Assembly (NCBI RefSeq): GCF_019320115.1
Contig: NC_089588.1
Coordinates: 114,920,123-114,984,122, forward strand
Source of the DNA: Miscanthus floridulus
Lineage: Eukaryota; Streptophyta; Magnoliopsida; Poales; Poaceae
Length of the DNA: 64,000 nt
Direction: 5' to 3'
The stretch's first letter is position 1. Each line of letters starts with the position of its first letter. Below the pieces are notes generated by a model. That model did not search any database, was not told the DNA's origin, and was given only the letters and a program-made list of their open reading frames with translations. Shown here piece after piece: positions 32,768 to 42,895 of the stretch. The translations under genes and the position numbers were made by a program.

Positions 32768-32923
32768 CAGGGGCGGAGACACAGGGGGCGGGCAGGGGCC
32801 CAGGCCCCCCTATGCACGTGAAATTTCCATTGATATTTTTAAAATTCAAATAAATTTTGAAAATTTAACACTGTTGGCTCCCCCTAATAACATTAAAAAA
32901 TCAACTTCCTGTTTCCGCACCTG
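32768..32923. mobile_element. hAT MITE, 156 bp
   Basis: It starts CAGGGGCGGA and its right end reads TCCGCACCTG, so the termini are inverted CAGG(G/T)GCGGA. Flanks are GTTACTGT (32760-32767) and GTTCCTGT (32924-32931), an 8-bp duplication with one mismatch, as expected for hAT. Confidence 0.75.
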
Positions 32924-33589
32924 GTTCCTGTAGAAGCCAATGGGCCTCTCCCTGGTTATTTATGCATATTTTGTAGGTGTATCAGGGGCTGATGGCCCAA
33001 TAACAAAGTGACTAGTATTTTTAGGCGCACGGTTGCTGAATTTAGAAACACCACGAGGTCGTTCTTTGATGCTTCCGTCGTCCCGCCGACAACACAAATT
33101 AATCCACGCGCGCGATCCCAATTGCGGCCAGCCACACATGCCACCACGCGGCAACGCCGGGCGTTCAAACTAGTGGCGAATCTTGGATTTTGTCTAAGGG
33201 TATGCCGTCTAAAAATTTTCATATACAATTCGGTAAATCTATTTTAGTAATTCGATAATAATTATAAAATTGACAACATGATTCGGTATATATGGACTAA
33301 ATAACATAATAAGGCTTCAATTCATAGATTAAGTTCAAATCATCCCCTAAGTATAGTATAAATAGTTCAAAAGTCATATCGATAATTGAAATAAGGCATA
33401 AAAGAGAACCGAAGACTCAATGCTATTATTGTGACTATTTTATTCGACGCTTTTGAAGGGATATAAATGTCTTGATTATATCATCTTCATCAACTTCAAA
33501 TAAAATACCCTGCTCAATCAGTGGCGGATCACTACCGGAAACCGGCGATTTGCCGAGTGCCGGAGGCTTCGCCGAGTGTATTTTATCGG

Positions 33590-34900
33590 GCACTCGGCAA
33601 AGACCGTGTTTGCCGAGTGTCAGAAAAATACACTCGGCAAACAAAAACACACGGCAAAATACGTCTTTGCCGAGTGTTTTTTTCTGGCACTCGGCAAAGA
33701 GGCTTTTTGCCGTGTGCATTTTTTTGGCCCTCGGCAAATCAGTTTTTCGAAGCAATTTTTGAGGCCCTAAATGAATTCAAATGAAAAACTTTTCAACTAC
33801 AAAGTTGTATAACTTCTCAAGATCTACAAAGTTTATTTCGGTCATTTCTTCATTTGACAAAGCGACAATAACGTTGTTCATAAAATCTACATCACTCATA
33901 TCTCTCATATTAGTTTCATGAAAGTAGAAGACAGATATATAAGATTTGTGAACAATGTTACTACCACTATGTCGGATGAACAAATGACCAAAATAAACTT
34001 TGTAGATCTTGATAAGTTATGAAATTGTGTAGTTGGCAACATTTTGATTAGAAATCATCTTGTCATGCAAAAACGACGTTTGAATTTGAAAATTTTAAAA
34101 TTTGAATTTTTCAAAAGACCTCGGATGGAAAAACTTCCTAAATGAAAATTGTAGATCTGCAAAAGTTATGAAACTATGTAGTTGACAACTTTTTGATTTG
34201 AAATCATCTTATCATGCAAAACTACGTTTGAATCTCTCAAATTTAAAATTCAAATATTTCAAACGACCTCGGATGGAAAAACTTACTAAATGAAAATTGT
34301 AGATCTCAAAAAGTTATGAAACTTTGTAGTTGACCACTTTTTGATTTGAATTCATTTAGGGCCTCAAAAAAGCAATTTACTCTCAGTTTGCCGAGTGCCT
34401 TTTTTCTGGCACTCGGCAAAGCCGTATTTTGCCGAGTGCCTATGTTTTGGCACTCGGCAAAGAGGCATTTTGCCGTGTGCATTTTTTTGGCCCTCGGCAA
34501 ATTAGTTTTTCGAAGCAATTTTCGAGGCCCTAAATGAATTCAAATGAAAAACTTTTCAACTACAAAGTTGTATAACTTCTCAAGATCTACAAAGTTTATT
34601 TTGGTCATTTCTTCATTTGACAAAGCGACAATAACGTTGTTCATAAAATATACATCTCTCATATCTCTTATATTAGTTTCATGAAAGTAGAAGAGAGATA
34701 TATATGATTTGTGAACAATGTTACTACCACTATGTCGGATGAACAAATGACCAAAATAAACTTTGTAGATCTTGAGAAGTTATGAAATTTTGTAGTTGGC
34801 AACATTTTGATTTGAAATCATTTTGTCATGAAAAACGACGTTTGAATTTGAAACTTTTAAAATTTGAATTTTTCAAAAGACCTCAGATGGAAAAACTTCC
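33590..34900. repeat. Direct duplication inside the CACTA element, period about 763 bp
   Basis: GGCCCTCGGCAAAT(C/T)AGTTTT occurs at about 33727 and 34490 and is followed each time by about 380 bp of nearly identical sequence (33757-34140 and 34520-34900). The unit includes part of the subterminal GCCGAGTG array, so the left terminal array is doubled. Confidence 0.8.
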
Positions 34901-35343
34901 TAAATAAAAATTGTAGATCTCCAAAAGTTATGAAACATTGTAGCTGGCAACTTTTTGATTTGAAAATATCTTGTCATGCAAAACTGCGTTTGAATTTCAA
35001 AATTTTAAAATTCAAATTTTATAAACGACCTCGGATGGAAAAACAACCAAAATAAACTCTGTAGATCTCGAAAAGTTATGAAACATTGTAGTTGGCAACT
35101 TTTTTATTTGAAAACATCTTGTCATGCAAAACTGCGTTTGAATTTCCAAATTTTAAAATTCAAATTTTGTAAACAACCTCGAATGGAAAAACTTCCTAAA
35201 CTAAAAGTGTAGATCTCGAAAAGTTATGAAACTTTGTAGTTCACAACTTTTTTATTTGAATTCGTTTTGGGCCTCAAACAAACAATTTACACTCGGTTTA
35301 GTATAATATATTGGGAACTAAAACGGAATCTAGACACAAAGTG

Positions 35344-35416
35344 ACAGTGTGGTGTAGTGGTAAAGGAGGTTTGTGCGTAGCAGGAGGTCTCGGGTTCGAA
35401 TCCCGTCGGCCGCATA
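35344..35416 (+). other. tRNA-like segment with Pol III A and B boxes
   Basis: TGGTGTAGTGGTAAAGG resembles an A box and GGTTCGAATCCC is a perfect B box about 40 bp later. A T-arm of 4 bp forms around TTCGAAT, but acceptor-stem ends do not pair, so it is not a functional tRNA. It is probably a tRNA-derived (SINE-type) insertion or a tRNA relic inside the CACTA element. Confidence 0.45.
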
Positions 35417-37301
35417 GCCGTGAAATTTACGCGAAAAAAGCCGAAGATGGATGGGCGCTGACCGGTGGGGGCCTCCATCAATTAAAAAAAATTATATTTT
35501 TTTTGGGTAAAAACTCTCATTTTTTTCGGGTTTTTTTTCGGTTCCAACTTTGCCGAGTGTCCGGCACTCGGCAAAGCCTTTGCCGAGTGCCCGACAAAAA
35601 ACACTCGGCAAAGACGTATTTGCCGAGTCATTTTTTACCGAGTGTAATTCGCCGAGTGTTACACTCGGCGAACAATTCGCCGAGTGTTTTATGCCTTTTG
35701 CCGAGTGTTTGGGACACTCGGCAAACTCAAGGAGTCTGGTAGTGGATCTACCACTCCCCCTACCGTGGCCGCGCCTGTGAAGCCCCCCTCAACCCCCCTA
35801 AAGAATTTTTTGGATAGTGGACTGACAATGGAGGAAAAAAAAAGGAAGGGCTGGAGACCTGAAACACCCGAGAGGTCGACGGAGGTTGAAGACGATGCAT
35901 CGGGCCGGTGTTTCTCTTTGTTTCCCCACCCAAATAGGCCCAGTTTGGGCCTTTCTCCTTTCCCCATTTGTCGTTTTCAATTGTATTTTTTTTTTACTTC
36001 TTATGAAATATGATGCACTTTCAATTGTTTATCAAAGTTATCGTGTTATAAAATGCTTAAAACTGCTATATGTTAGTTATGTATGGGACATAATTGAGTT
36101 ATAAGTTGGTCTTTCTCTCTTCAGTCTAGCCCCCTCTATATATTTTTTTCTGGATCCGCCACTGCGCTCAATCAAGATGACTAGACAACAATCATCAAAA
36201 AGACTATCTCCCATCTTATTTCTTAACTTAGTTTTCTCAATAACCATTACAGAAAATACCCTTTCAACACTTGTTGTTGCCACAGGTAGATGCAATACCA
36301 ATTTGAGGAGCTCATAAACCATATCATACACTTTGTGCCTCTTTGTTTCAATAAGCTTAACTAAGAGATCAACAATATTGTCTAGACCTTTGAAGCTATC
36401 ATCCTGTCTTATGTCATCAATATAATTATGTAGCTGCAATTCAAGTTTGAGCGATTAGAAATAACAGCAGCTGTCGCTGCCTTCTTCTTTGCTTCATGCT
36501 TCTGAAAAAGAGATGCAATGTCCCCATTTCTCTCCATAACTGCATAAATATTATAAAGAACACAGTGCCAAATAATTAAATAAATTATGCTTGCACGATT
36601 GAACACTCACATGCAATTATGGATCACTCACATGATACGAGTACTGCACAAAAGATCAATCTTTATCGACTCTAATATTGGGACAAATCCTCAACATTGC
36701 TGCGTGATGGATGATTTTATGATTTTAACGCTAAGCAATTAGCAATTAAAGTACATAGGAATTTTTTTTAAAAAGCCAAAAACAAGGATTGAATCTCACC
36801 TGAATGGCTGAATAATTCTGATCACAAATGCTGGTGCGGTCGTAGGGCAGGGCGAAGGGCGAAGGCCGAAGTGCCGAACGGCGAACGGGACGACGTCACG
36901 AAGACGACTGGACAATGACGGGCGTGGGCAACAGCCGACGGCGTGAGTGATCCAGGCACGCAACCACGCAAGACGCGTGAATCGTGATGAAGATGATTAG
37001 ATGAACCGTCTAGCGTCGAAGACTCGAAGTATACGGCGGCGCTGCCTCGATCCGTATTGGGCTATTGGCGTCTCCGTCGCTGGCCACATGGGCCTCATGC
37101 CCGCGTGGGCCTGATGCTCGCTCGCGGCCTGCCTCTCGCTCGTGCTCAACGCTGGCACGCTCGGCCTCAGCTCTCATGTACGCCATGCAGTACGCAACAG
37201 ATGAGTGTTTTTTCCTTTTTATATATATAAATACGTTCTTACTTGCTAGAATCGCAGGGTATGCCGGTGCATACCCGGCATACCCCGTAACTCCGCCACT
37301 G

Positions 37302-37885
37302 TTCCTGATCCACCCCTTCATCACCAAAGTGGTGGAGACCAGCAGATCATGTGTATGAGATCCAGCGATCAGGTGAAACCCTAAGGCCATGAAGTCACAA
37401 ACCGTAAGCCCTTCTTGACGGTGGATCCAGTGCCGTCCTCGACAGATCCGGCATGCAGTGGCCGCTGCTGAAGAAGCTCCCGAGCCGAGCGCCGCCACTT
37501 GAGGAGCTCCACCGTGCAGCCGAGGCCACTGTCATCCTTTTTAACGGCCGCACCAACCTAAATAGATATGCACGCGCCACCGCCAAAGAAGCTCTAGGGC
37601 CTGTGCTGCCGGTAACCACCCTAGCACGCCGCCGGTAGCCGCCCTCCACGTCCTGGGCCACTGCCACACGTGCTCTGGGGCAGTAGGTTGCTAGATCTAC
37701 TGCTCATCGGATCCGCCGCTCAAGATCCACTGGTCGCTGGATCCGCCGCTCGAGATCTGCTGGTCGCCAAATCATTTTCAGACCATCTTTGTTAATAAAA
37801 TCTTTTTGACTCCTAAAATCATTTTTGTACTAGCGCAGACGGACGACAACAGCAATTCAATGATTGATCTTTGGCCAAGATAGAC
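37302..37885. other. GC-rich stretch, no gene identified
   Basis: A plus-strand 61-codon frame (37453-37638) has a plausible start, but I do not recognise it. Near-direct repeats of GGATCCGCCGCTC(A/G)AGATC (about 37708-37768) are present. No function can be assigned. Confidence 0.3.
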
Positions 37886-38114
37886 TATCACTGCTACAGA
37901 ATTGAATATCACTGCCGTTCAAAATCTCCGTCAGTGCTAGATTTTTGAACCGTCACAATCAAAGCAGTAGTGATGAGGCGACTCATCAGTGCCGATTCTA
38001 AAACCGGTAGTGACGTGGTTTTCAAGAAAACACAAAAAAACGTGCTGAAAAAATAGATTTTGTTTAAAAATTAGGAGAGAACCCATCGGGCACGCAATTT
38101 TTCGCAAAGCTGCT

Positions 38115-38165
38115 GGCCTTCGAACCTCTACCTTTGGCTGCGTGTGTTCATCCCCTAACCACTGC
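38115..38165 (-). other. tRNA-like segment with A and B boxes in CACTA element
   Basis: On the minus strand TGCAGTGGTTAGGGGA (A-box-like) is followed about 25 bp later by GAGGTTCGAAGGCC (B-box-like). The spacing is shorter than in a tRNA, and no cloverleaf closes. It parallels the A/B-box segment in the CACTA element at 35344. Confidence 0.35.
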
Positions 38166-38773
38166 ATCTGTAAGATGTTGTGTCCATTTAAGATATTCGT
38201 CCTTCCCATTTTATGTCAATTTGACTTTGAAATGAGTATTTGGAATCCTAAACGAATCCAAATAAAAAAGTTGTCAATTGCACAGTTTTATAAATTCGAG
38301 ATCTACAACTTTGGTTTTGCTTGTTTCTCCATCCAAGATCATTTGAACAATTTGAATTTTAGATGTGAGGAAATTTAACCATAATTTTCCTTGCATAGAT
38401 GATTTCAAATGAAAAACTTGTCGACTACAAAGTTGCATAACTTTTTAAAATCTACAAAATTTGTTTTGGGTGTTTCTCCATCCGAGGATATTTGATAATT
38501 TTAAATTTAAAAAATCAAACATAATTTTTGTTGGATAGATAATTTCAAATGAAAAGGTTGTGAACTGCAAAGTTGCATAATTTTTCGAGATCTGCAACTT
38601 TTGTTTTGGTCGCTTCTCCATCCTAGATTCTTAGCTATCACTACATACTCAATGACTGGTATTAACTTTTATGAAATCTTACAAATCAAATGGGGACATC
38701 ATAACGACTTCAAATAAAAAAGTTGTGAACTATAAAGTTGCATAACTTTTCTACATCTACAACTTTTGTTTTA

Positions 38774-39038
38774 GGCCCCGTTTAGTTGCTGGCCGAAGTT
38801 GGCGCGCGCCGGAAGCGTACATCACTGTAGCATTTCGTTTGTATTTGATAATAATTGTCCAATCGTTGACTAATTAGACTCAAAACGTTCGTCTCGTAAA
38901 GTACAACCAAACTGTGCAATTAGTTTTTGATTTCGTCAACATTTAGTACTCCATGCATGTACCGCAAGTTTGATGTGATGGGGAATCTTCTTTTTGCATA
39001 GTGCCAAAGTTTGGATTTTGGGGTAACTAAACAAGGGC
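38774..39038. mobile_element. Tourist-like MITE (PIF/Harbinger), 265 bp, nested in CACTA
   Basis: GGCCCCGTTTAGTT at the left and AACTAAACAAGGGC at the right are inverted termini. TTA flanks both sides (38771-38773 and 39039-39041), the PIF/Harbinger target. It shares its interior (TGTAGCATTTCGTTTGTATT) with the MITE at 44529. Confidence 0.88.
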
Positions 39039-39574
39039 TTAGTCACTTTTTCATCTGAGATCCTTAACTATCACTACACACTCACATGTGACCATAAAGC
39101 TTATGTACTACTTTGGTATTAACTCTATAAAATTTTGTAGTGTATATTTGGACATCCAAACGATCTCAAAACAAAAAAAAAATGAACAAAAAAGTTGTAG
39201 ATCTCATCGAGTACTATAACTTTGATATAAAGTATGTCTTCATCGAGCATCATATGAGAAAGTTATGAAATTTTTCGTGTAGCATATCACTGCCGATTCA
39301 AGCCACAAACTGACAGTGATAGTATCACAGTCGGTTATAGGCAAAAATCGACAGTGATGACCCAATATCACTGCCGATTCGTGGTTAAAACTGACAGTGA
39401 TATGAACTGGTAGTGATGACCCGAAAATCACTGCTGATTTTAGCCACAGACTGAGAGTGATGGGCTGGTAAGCACTATCACCGTCGGTTTTTGGACAGGG
39501 ACTCAAAGTCAGTTCTATAGTAGTGTATATACGGATAATTAGAGAAGGTACCTATGTTTCGACTACATGCATAG

Positions 39575-39577
<3 letters not shown>

Positions 39578-39614
<37 letters not shown>
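39578..39614. repeat. (AT)n microsatellite, about 18 units
   Basis: Uninterrupted AT dinucleotide array just right of the CACTA element. Confidence 0.95.
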
Positions 39615-39615
<1 letters not shown>

Positions 39616-40619
39616 CAGCGAAGTATAAACGATGACCAATACTACATTTTTGTTATAGCAAGTCACTGATGATCGGCTGATTGAACATTGTTTAGGGATA
39701 CATATTATTGGATTTACGACGCTGTGATAACAGGTAAGATTTTAATGAGCTGATCTAGAACCGTTGTAAATTTGAGCTAATTTCTATTATATATCCATTG
39801 TTTCTTTAATTAAAATTCAGCACTGTAATGTCATCTAAAATGTATGCATCCAACAATGAGAAAAGGGGGAATGGAGAAAACAGGTAGATGGGTGTATAGA
39901 ATCATATGGAGTCTATTTATAATGGTTTGGGTAACCTTATGCATTGAGAATAAATTAGTGGATGAGATTCGCATTGATACCAGTGAGACTTTGCATATAG
40001 AAACGAAAGTTGCAAGATAATATAATTAAATTAATTATTATAAGTATTGTTTTATATGGACTTAACTGCTCATTGATAGCATTATATACATATAGTAAAT
40101 TGATCATCAATGCTACTGTTATGTTTATATTAAGGGGCCTTGATTTTCGTTTTGTTCCAGGCCTCAGAAGTCTCCAGAATGGGCTTAGTGGTAGGGGACG
40201 TGTCCGTCGACAGTGAAGCGCATGTCATTACTTCGTTAATCTCGAGATATATATATCCATCGGCTCAATTTTAGTCTTTCAGAGGTACTAATAGAGTGGG
40301 TGTACGTGAGTGCTTTCATAAGGGTGAGTGTACGTGCATATATGAATCTATACGTGTGTAATGTGATTTGAAAAAAAGCAGCTTGGCACCTTAAGATAGA
40401 GAATACGTTTAGGAAAAATCTAAAAGTGGTTTCATATTTTTTAGCTAAACAGTTTATGAGTTTTTTAGGATTATACCAAATTTAGGCTTTTTAATTTTGT
40501 TGGAAAAAATGTTTGGACAATTGTTTAAAAATAATAATTATAGTTTGATTTACCTTCTGAACTATCAATCTCGTCTGACCTACATCTCCTCACGATTGAT
40601 GTGGTGCCATGTAAACTAA
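39615..40619. other. AT-rich DNA; possible non-LTR retroelement 3' end at about 40190-40375 (+)
   Basis: GGGGACGTGTCCGTCGACAG, TTCGTTAATCTCGAGATAT and GGGTGAGTGTACGTGCATAT, ending in a short A-run, resemble the 3' portion of grass SINE/LINE copies. The remainder is AT-rich and has no gene. Confidence 0.35.
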
Positions 40620-40938
40620 GGCCCCGTTTGGAATAGCTCAACTTCACCATTTAAGCTGTTTTTTGCAAAATAGCTTAATGAGCAACTTTCTTGTTGAAGC
40701 TGAGCTGTTTTAGAACAAGTGTTTGGCAAAACAGGTTCACATGATGGAACAATGAATAAAATGTCTACAATATGTGAGATGAAGCTGGGATACGTTATTT
40801 TTTTTTTAGCTTCATCCTTTTGTGAGAGGAGAAGAAAAACAACTTCACCCATTAAGTTGTTTTGGAAATGAGTGTTTGACAAAAAAAAATAGCTCACAAC
40901 AACTCATAAAGCTATTGTGAGCTGTGTCAATCAGTCCC
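40620..40938. mobile_element. MITE, 319 bp, TAA target duplication
   Basis: The left end is GGCCCCGTTTGGAAT and the right end ...TCAATCAGTCCC, an imperfect inverted terminus. TAA flanks both sides (40617-40619 and 40939-40941), fitting Tourist/PIF. The second copy of the same family lies 135 bp downstream. Confidence 0.75.
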
Positions 40939-41072
40939 TAAATCATTGTCTAAACCATCCATGGTTAAAAAACAAACGTTTTGTAAAAGTTGAGGGAGAA
41001 CATCTGGTTTTGTATGCAGGGGAGGAAAATCAAACTTTGAGAATAGTCTACGACCTTTTCCTATTAAGTATT

Positions 41073-41406
41073 ATGGTCCCGTTTGGTACAGTTCAACTTC
41101 ACCATTTAAGCTGTTTTTTTTTTGTAAAATAACTTCATGAGCAGCTTTCTTGTTGAAGCTGGACCGTTTTGAAACAAGTGTTTGGCAAAATAGCTTTACA
41201 TGATGGAACAATGAACAAAATGACTATAATATGGGAGATGAAGCTGGGATAAGCTACTTTTTTCAGCTTCATCCCAACTCATCTCTTTGTAAGAGGAGAA
41301 GGAAAACACCTTCACCTATGAAATTGTTTTAGAAATGAGTGTTTGACAAAAAAAAAATATCTCACAGTAGCTCATGAAGCTGTTGTGAGCTGTGCCAAAC
41401 AGGCCC
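41073..41406. mobile_element. MITE, second copy of the same family, about 334 bp
   Basis: It begins with GGTCCCGTTTGGTACAG (after AT) and ends TGTGCCAAACAGGCCC, with the same interior as 40620-40938 (TTCAACTTCACCATTTAAGC, TTTCTTGTTGAAGCTG). Both copies are in the same orientation. The target duplication is ambiguous (TA or TTA). Confidence 0.7.
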
Positions 41407-41895
41407 TATATCTTTCCTCTTTTTTTTTTCTTTTTCTTCTTTTTTCTCTAATTTTAATAAGCCGGGGACACAAGGTACATATAGTTGTATAGCTCCATAC
41501 AATTTTCGATTATTAAGGTTGATTGACCGAAAACTAAGCGGTCACGGGCTGATCTACGGGCCCGGTTGCGGGCAGAGCGAGGCCTCGAGAAGGGCCTTGG
41601 TGGGCCGCACCTCGCCCAACTGCCCAAGGTGCCAACAGCAACGCGTGTGACCAATGGGGGCCTCCTCAGAGCCGCCGGCCCCTCCCACCCGGAGTCTAGA
41701 ATAGAGGGCAATTATAGATAGATTTAGATAATGATGATGAGAATAAAAAGAAATAATGTTTGTTTAGGAAAGGAGTATTGATTTGTTTGAAAGGAGAGCA
41801 AATCTATAAAGACTACCTCTAGTTTGCATGAGACTCGAGTCCTTTAGAGACTACAAATATATGGGTCATATAATCGTTTCGATCTTAAGCAAAGA
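41407..41895. other. No recognised gene
   Basis: Pyrimidine-rich low complexity (41410-41450), then a GC-rich block (41550-41700) with an 85-codon minus frame that lacks recognisable motifs. Confidence 0.35.
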
Positions 41896-42874
41896 CTAGC
41901 AAATGTGCCCGTGCATTGCAACGGAACTCAATACGTGTAGGAATCGGACTCCATACTATCGCTAGATGCGAGTTATTCTAACTGATATGAGCCAAGCCAA
42001 ATACGTATTGGAATCAGACTTTCTATTCATCATCGATAGACGTGACTTTCTATTCTTGTTGGATTCGATCCCGAAAAAATTGCGTATAGATGTGATCTGT
42101 GTTGCTTTTGTATGTTCGATTTTGGATGTTTATTCCTTCTCAGTCATCCTCTACGTTTGGATTGGAATTAGTTTTGAATGCAAACTCTAGATGTGACGAA
42201 CTCGGTTGTGACTCTTCTCCTCTACGTTTGGATTGGAATTAGTTTTGAACGCCAACTCTGGAGGTGACGGACTCGGCTGTGGCTCCTGTAATGGAGGACG
42301 GAGCTATGCCATGTTTATAGAGAGAAAATAGTGCGGGAGGGATACGTGGACACAAACAGAATAGGGATAGACAAAGGAAAAACAGGAAATAAAAAGAGAG
42401 AATTAACACAAACGACCGAAACCAGGGAAAAAAAGGCTGAGCAGCCATCCGAACGGACATAGGAAAAACCGAAACGGACACCAGACGGACGACAGAAAAT
42501 AGAAAAGAGAAAAAAAGAACCGAATATAGATATATAGGTGCATACAAATTTGTTAGATCCGAAGAATCTATTTGGATTAGGATTATGATTCCTAGCTATC
42601 CAAGTTAGTTAACAAGCCCGGCATATGTCATATATAAAATATAGATATATAGGTGCATACAAATTTGTTAGATCCGAAGAATCCATTTGGATTAGGATTA
42701 AAATTCTTGGCTATCCAAGTTAGTTAACAAGCCCGAAATATGTCATATACAAAATATAGGAGGGTCGTAGACAAATAAGAGAGACAATTTTCACATTCCC
42801 GAAGTCAGTTAGGATAGGCTATAAAAAAAATGAGGAGAAATTTTGCCTCTTTATTATTTATTATTAGGTATAGA
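41896..42874 (-). mobile_element. Non-autonomous Helitron, about 980 bp
   Basis: Read on the minus strand it starts TCTATACCTAATAATAAATA and ends with the hairpin CCGTTGCAATGCACGG, then GCACATTTGCTAG. Host A and T flank the ends (plus strand A|CTAG at 41895/41896 and GA|T at 42874). The 5' border may shift by multiples of 6 bp because of adjacent (TAGATA)n. No Rep/helicase is encoded. Two internal tandem duplications are present, of 71 bp (about 42148-42290) and 115 bp (about 42527-42756). Confidence 0.82.
42527..42756. repeat. 115-bp tandem duplication inside the Helitron
   Basis: TAGATATATAGGTGCATACA starts at 42527 and again at 42642, and each is followed by AATTTGTTAGATCCGAAGAA and the same sequence with few differences. 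Confidence 0.9.
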
Positions 42875-42895
42875 TATAGATATAGATATAGAATA
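42866..42895. repeat. (TAGATA)n microsatellite at the Helitron border
   Basis: Four to five imperfect hexamer units. It blurs the exact 5' Helitron end. Confidence 0.8.

Larger units (their letters stand above)
33530..35744. mobile_element. CACTA element, 2215 bp, non-autonomous
   Basis: The left terminus is CACTACCGGAAACC and the right terminus GAGTCTGGTAGTG. Both are flanked by GAT (33527-33529 and 35745-35747), a perfect 3-bp duplication. Subterminal arrays of TTTGCCGAGTG/CACTCGGCAAA occur at both ends. The interior is AT-rich and non-coding, with TTTCAACTACAAAGTTGTAT-type blocks, and it includes an internal 763-bp duplication and a tRNA-like A/B-box segment. It inserted about 11 bp from the left end of the hAT MITE. 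Confidence 0.92.
33519..36164. mobile_element. hAT MITE inserted in the hAT transposase remnant (contains CACTA)
   Basis: Ends are CAGTGGCGGATC and GGATCCGCCACTG. Target duplication is TGCTCAAT (33511-33518) against CGCTCAAT (36165-36172), 7 of 8 matching. Without the CACTA it is about 430 bp. It has two transposon-type layers around it and one inside it. Confidence 0.8.
33435..36537 (-). pseudogene. hAT transposase (TTF-type zinc finger / hAT C-terminal dimerisation family), internally deleted and split
   Basis: ATG at 36537 starts MERNGDIASLFQKHEAKKKA, the usual N-terminus of plant TTF-type hAT proteins. After about 33 residues it passes directly into the C-terminal dimerisation region (LPVATTSVERVFSVM, KLRNKMGDSLFDDC), with the roughly 500-600 residue zinc-finger and catalytic middle missing. 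The last 27 codons lie on the far side of the nested insertion, at 33435-33518, ending at a stop at 33435-33437. The two halves are in the same frame once the 33519-36164 MITE and one copy of its target duplication are ignored. The dimerisation domain alone has no transposase activity. Confidence 0.8.
33170..37301 (-). mobile_element. Decayed hAT element carrying a deleted transposase, interrupted by nested insertions
   Basis: Outer ends are (C)TAGTGGCGAAT at 33170 and CTCCGCCACTG at 37301, imperfect inverted hAT termini of the CAGTGGCGGA type, with GGGTATGCCG shared inside both. The minus strand carries a transposase with only its first and last parts. The region 33519-36164 is a later MITE insertion, itself hit by a CACTA element. 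No clean 8-bp target duplication is visible, so the insertion is old. Confidence 0.6.
37889..39525. mobile_element. CACTA element, 1637 bp, non-autonomous
   Basis: Left end CACTGCTACAGAATTG, right end GTTCTATAGTAGTG, flanked by TAT on both sides (37886-37888 and 39526-39528). Subterminal repeats are of the ATCACTGCCGATT / TGACAGTGAT type, a different family from the GCCGAGTGCC elements. The interior is AT-rich, with a Tourist MITE (38774-39038) and a tRNA-like segment (38115-38165, minus). No transposase. Confidence 0.88.

Noticed and set aside
35344..35416. Functional tRNA gene
   Set aside because: A and B boxes are present, but the acceptor stem does not pair and the anticodon arm is not formed; kept only as a tRNA-like segment.
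37010..37498. 162-codon minus ORF across the hAT right end
   Set aside because: It crosses the element terminus at 37301 and shows no conserved domain.
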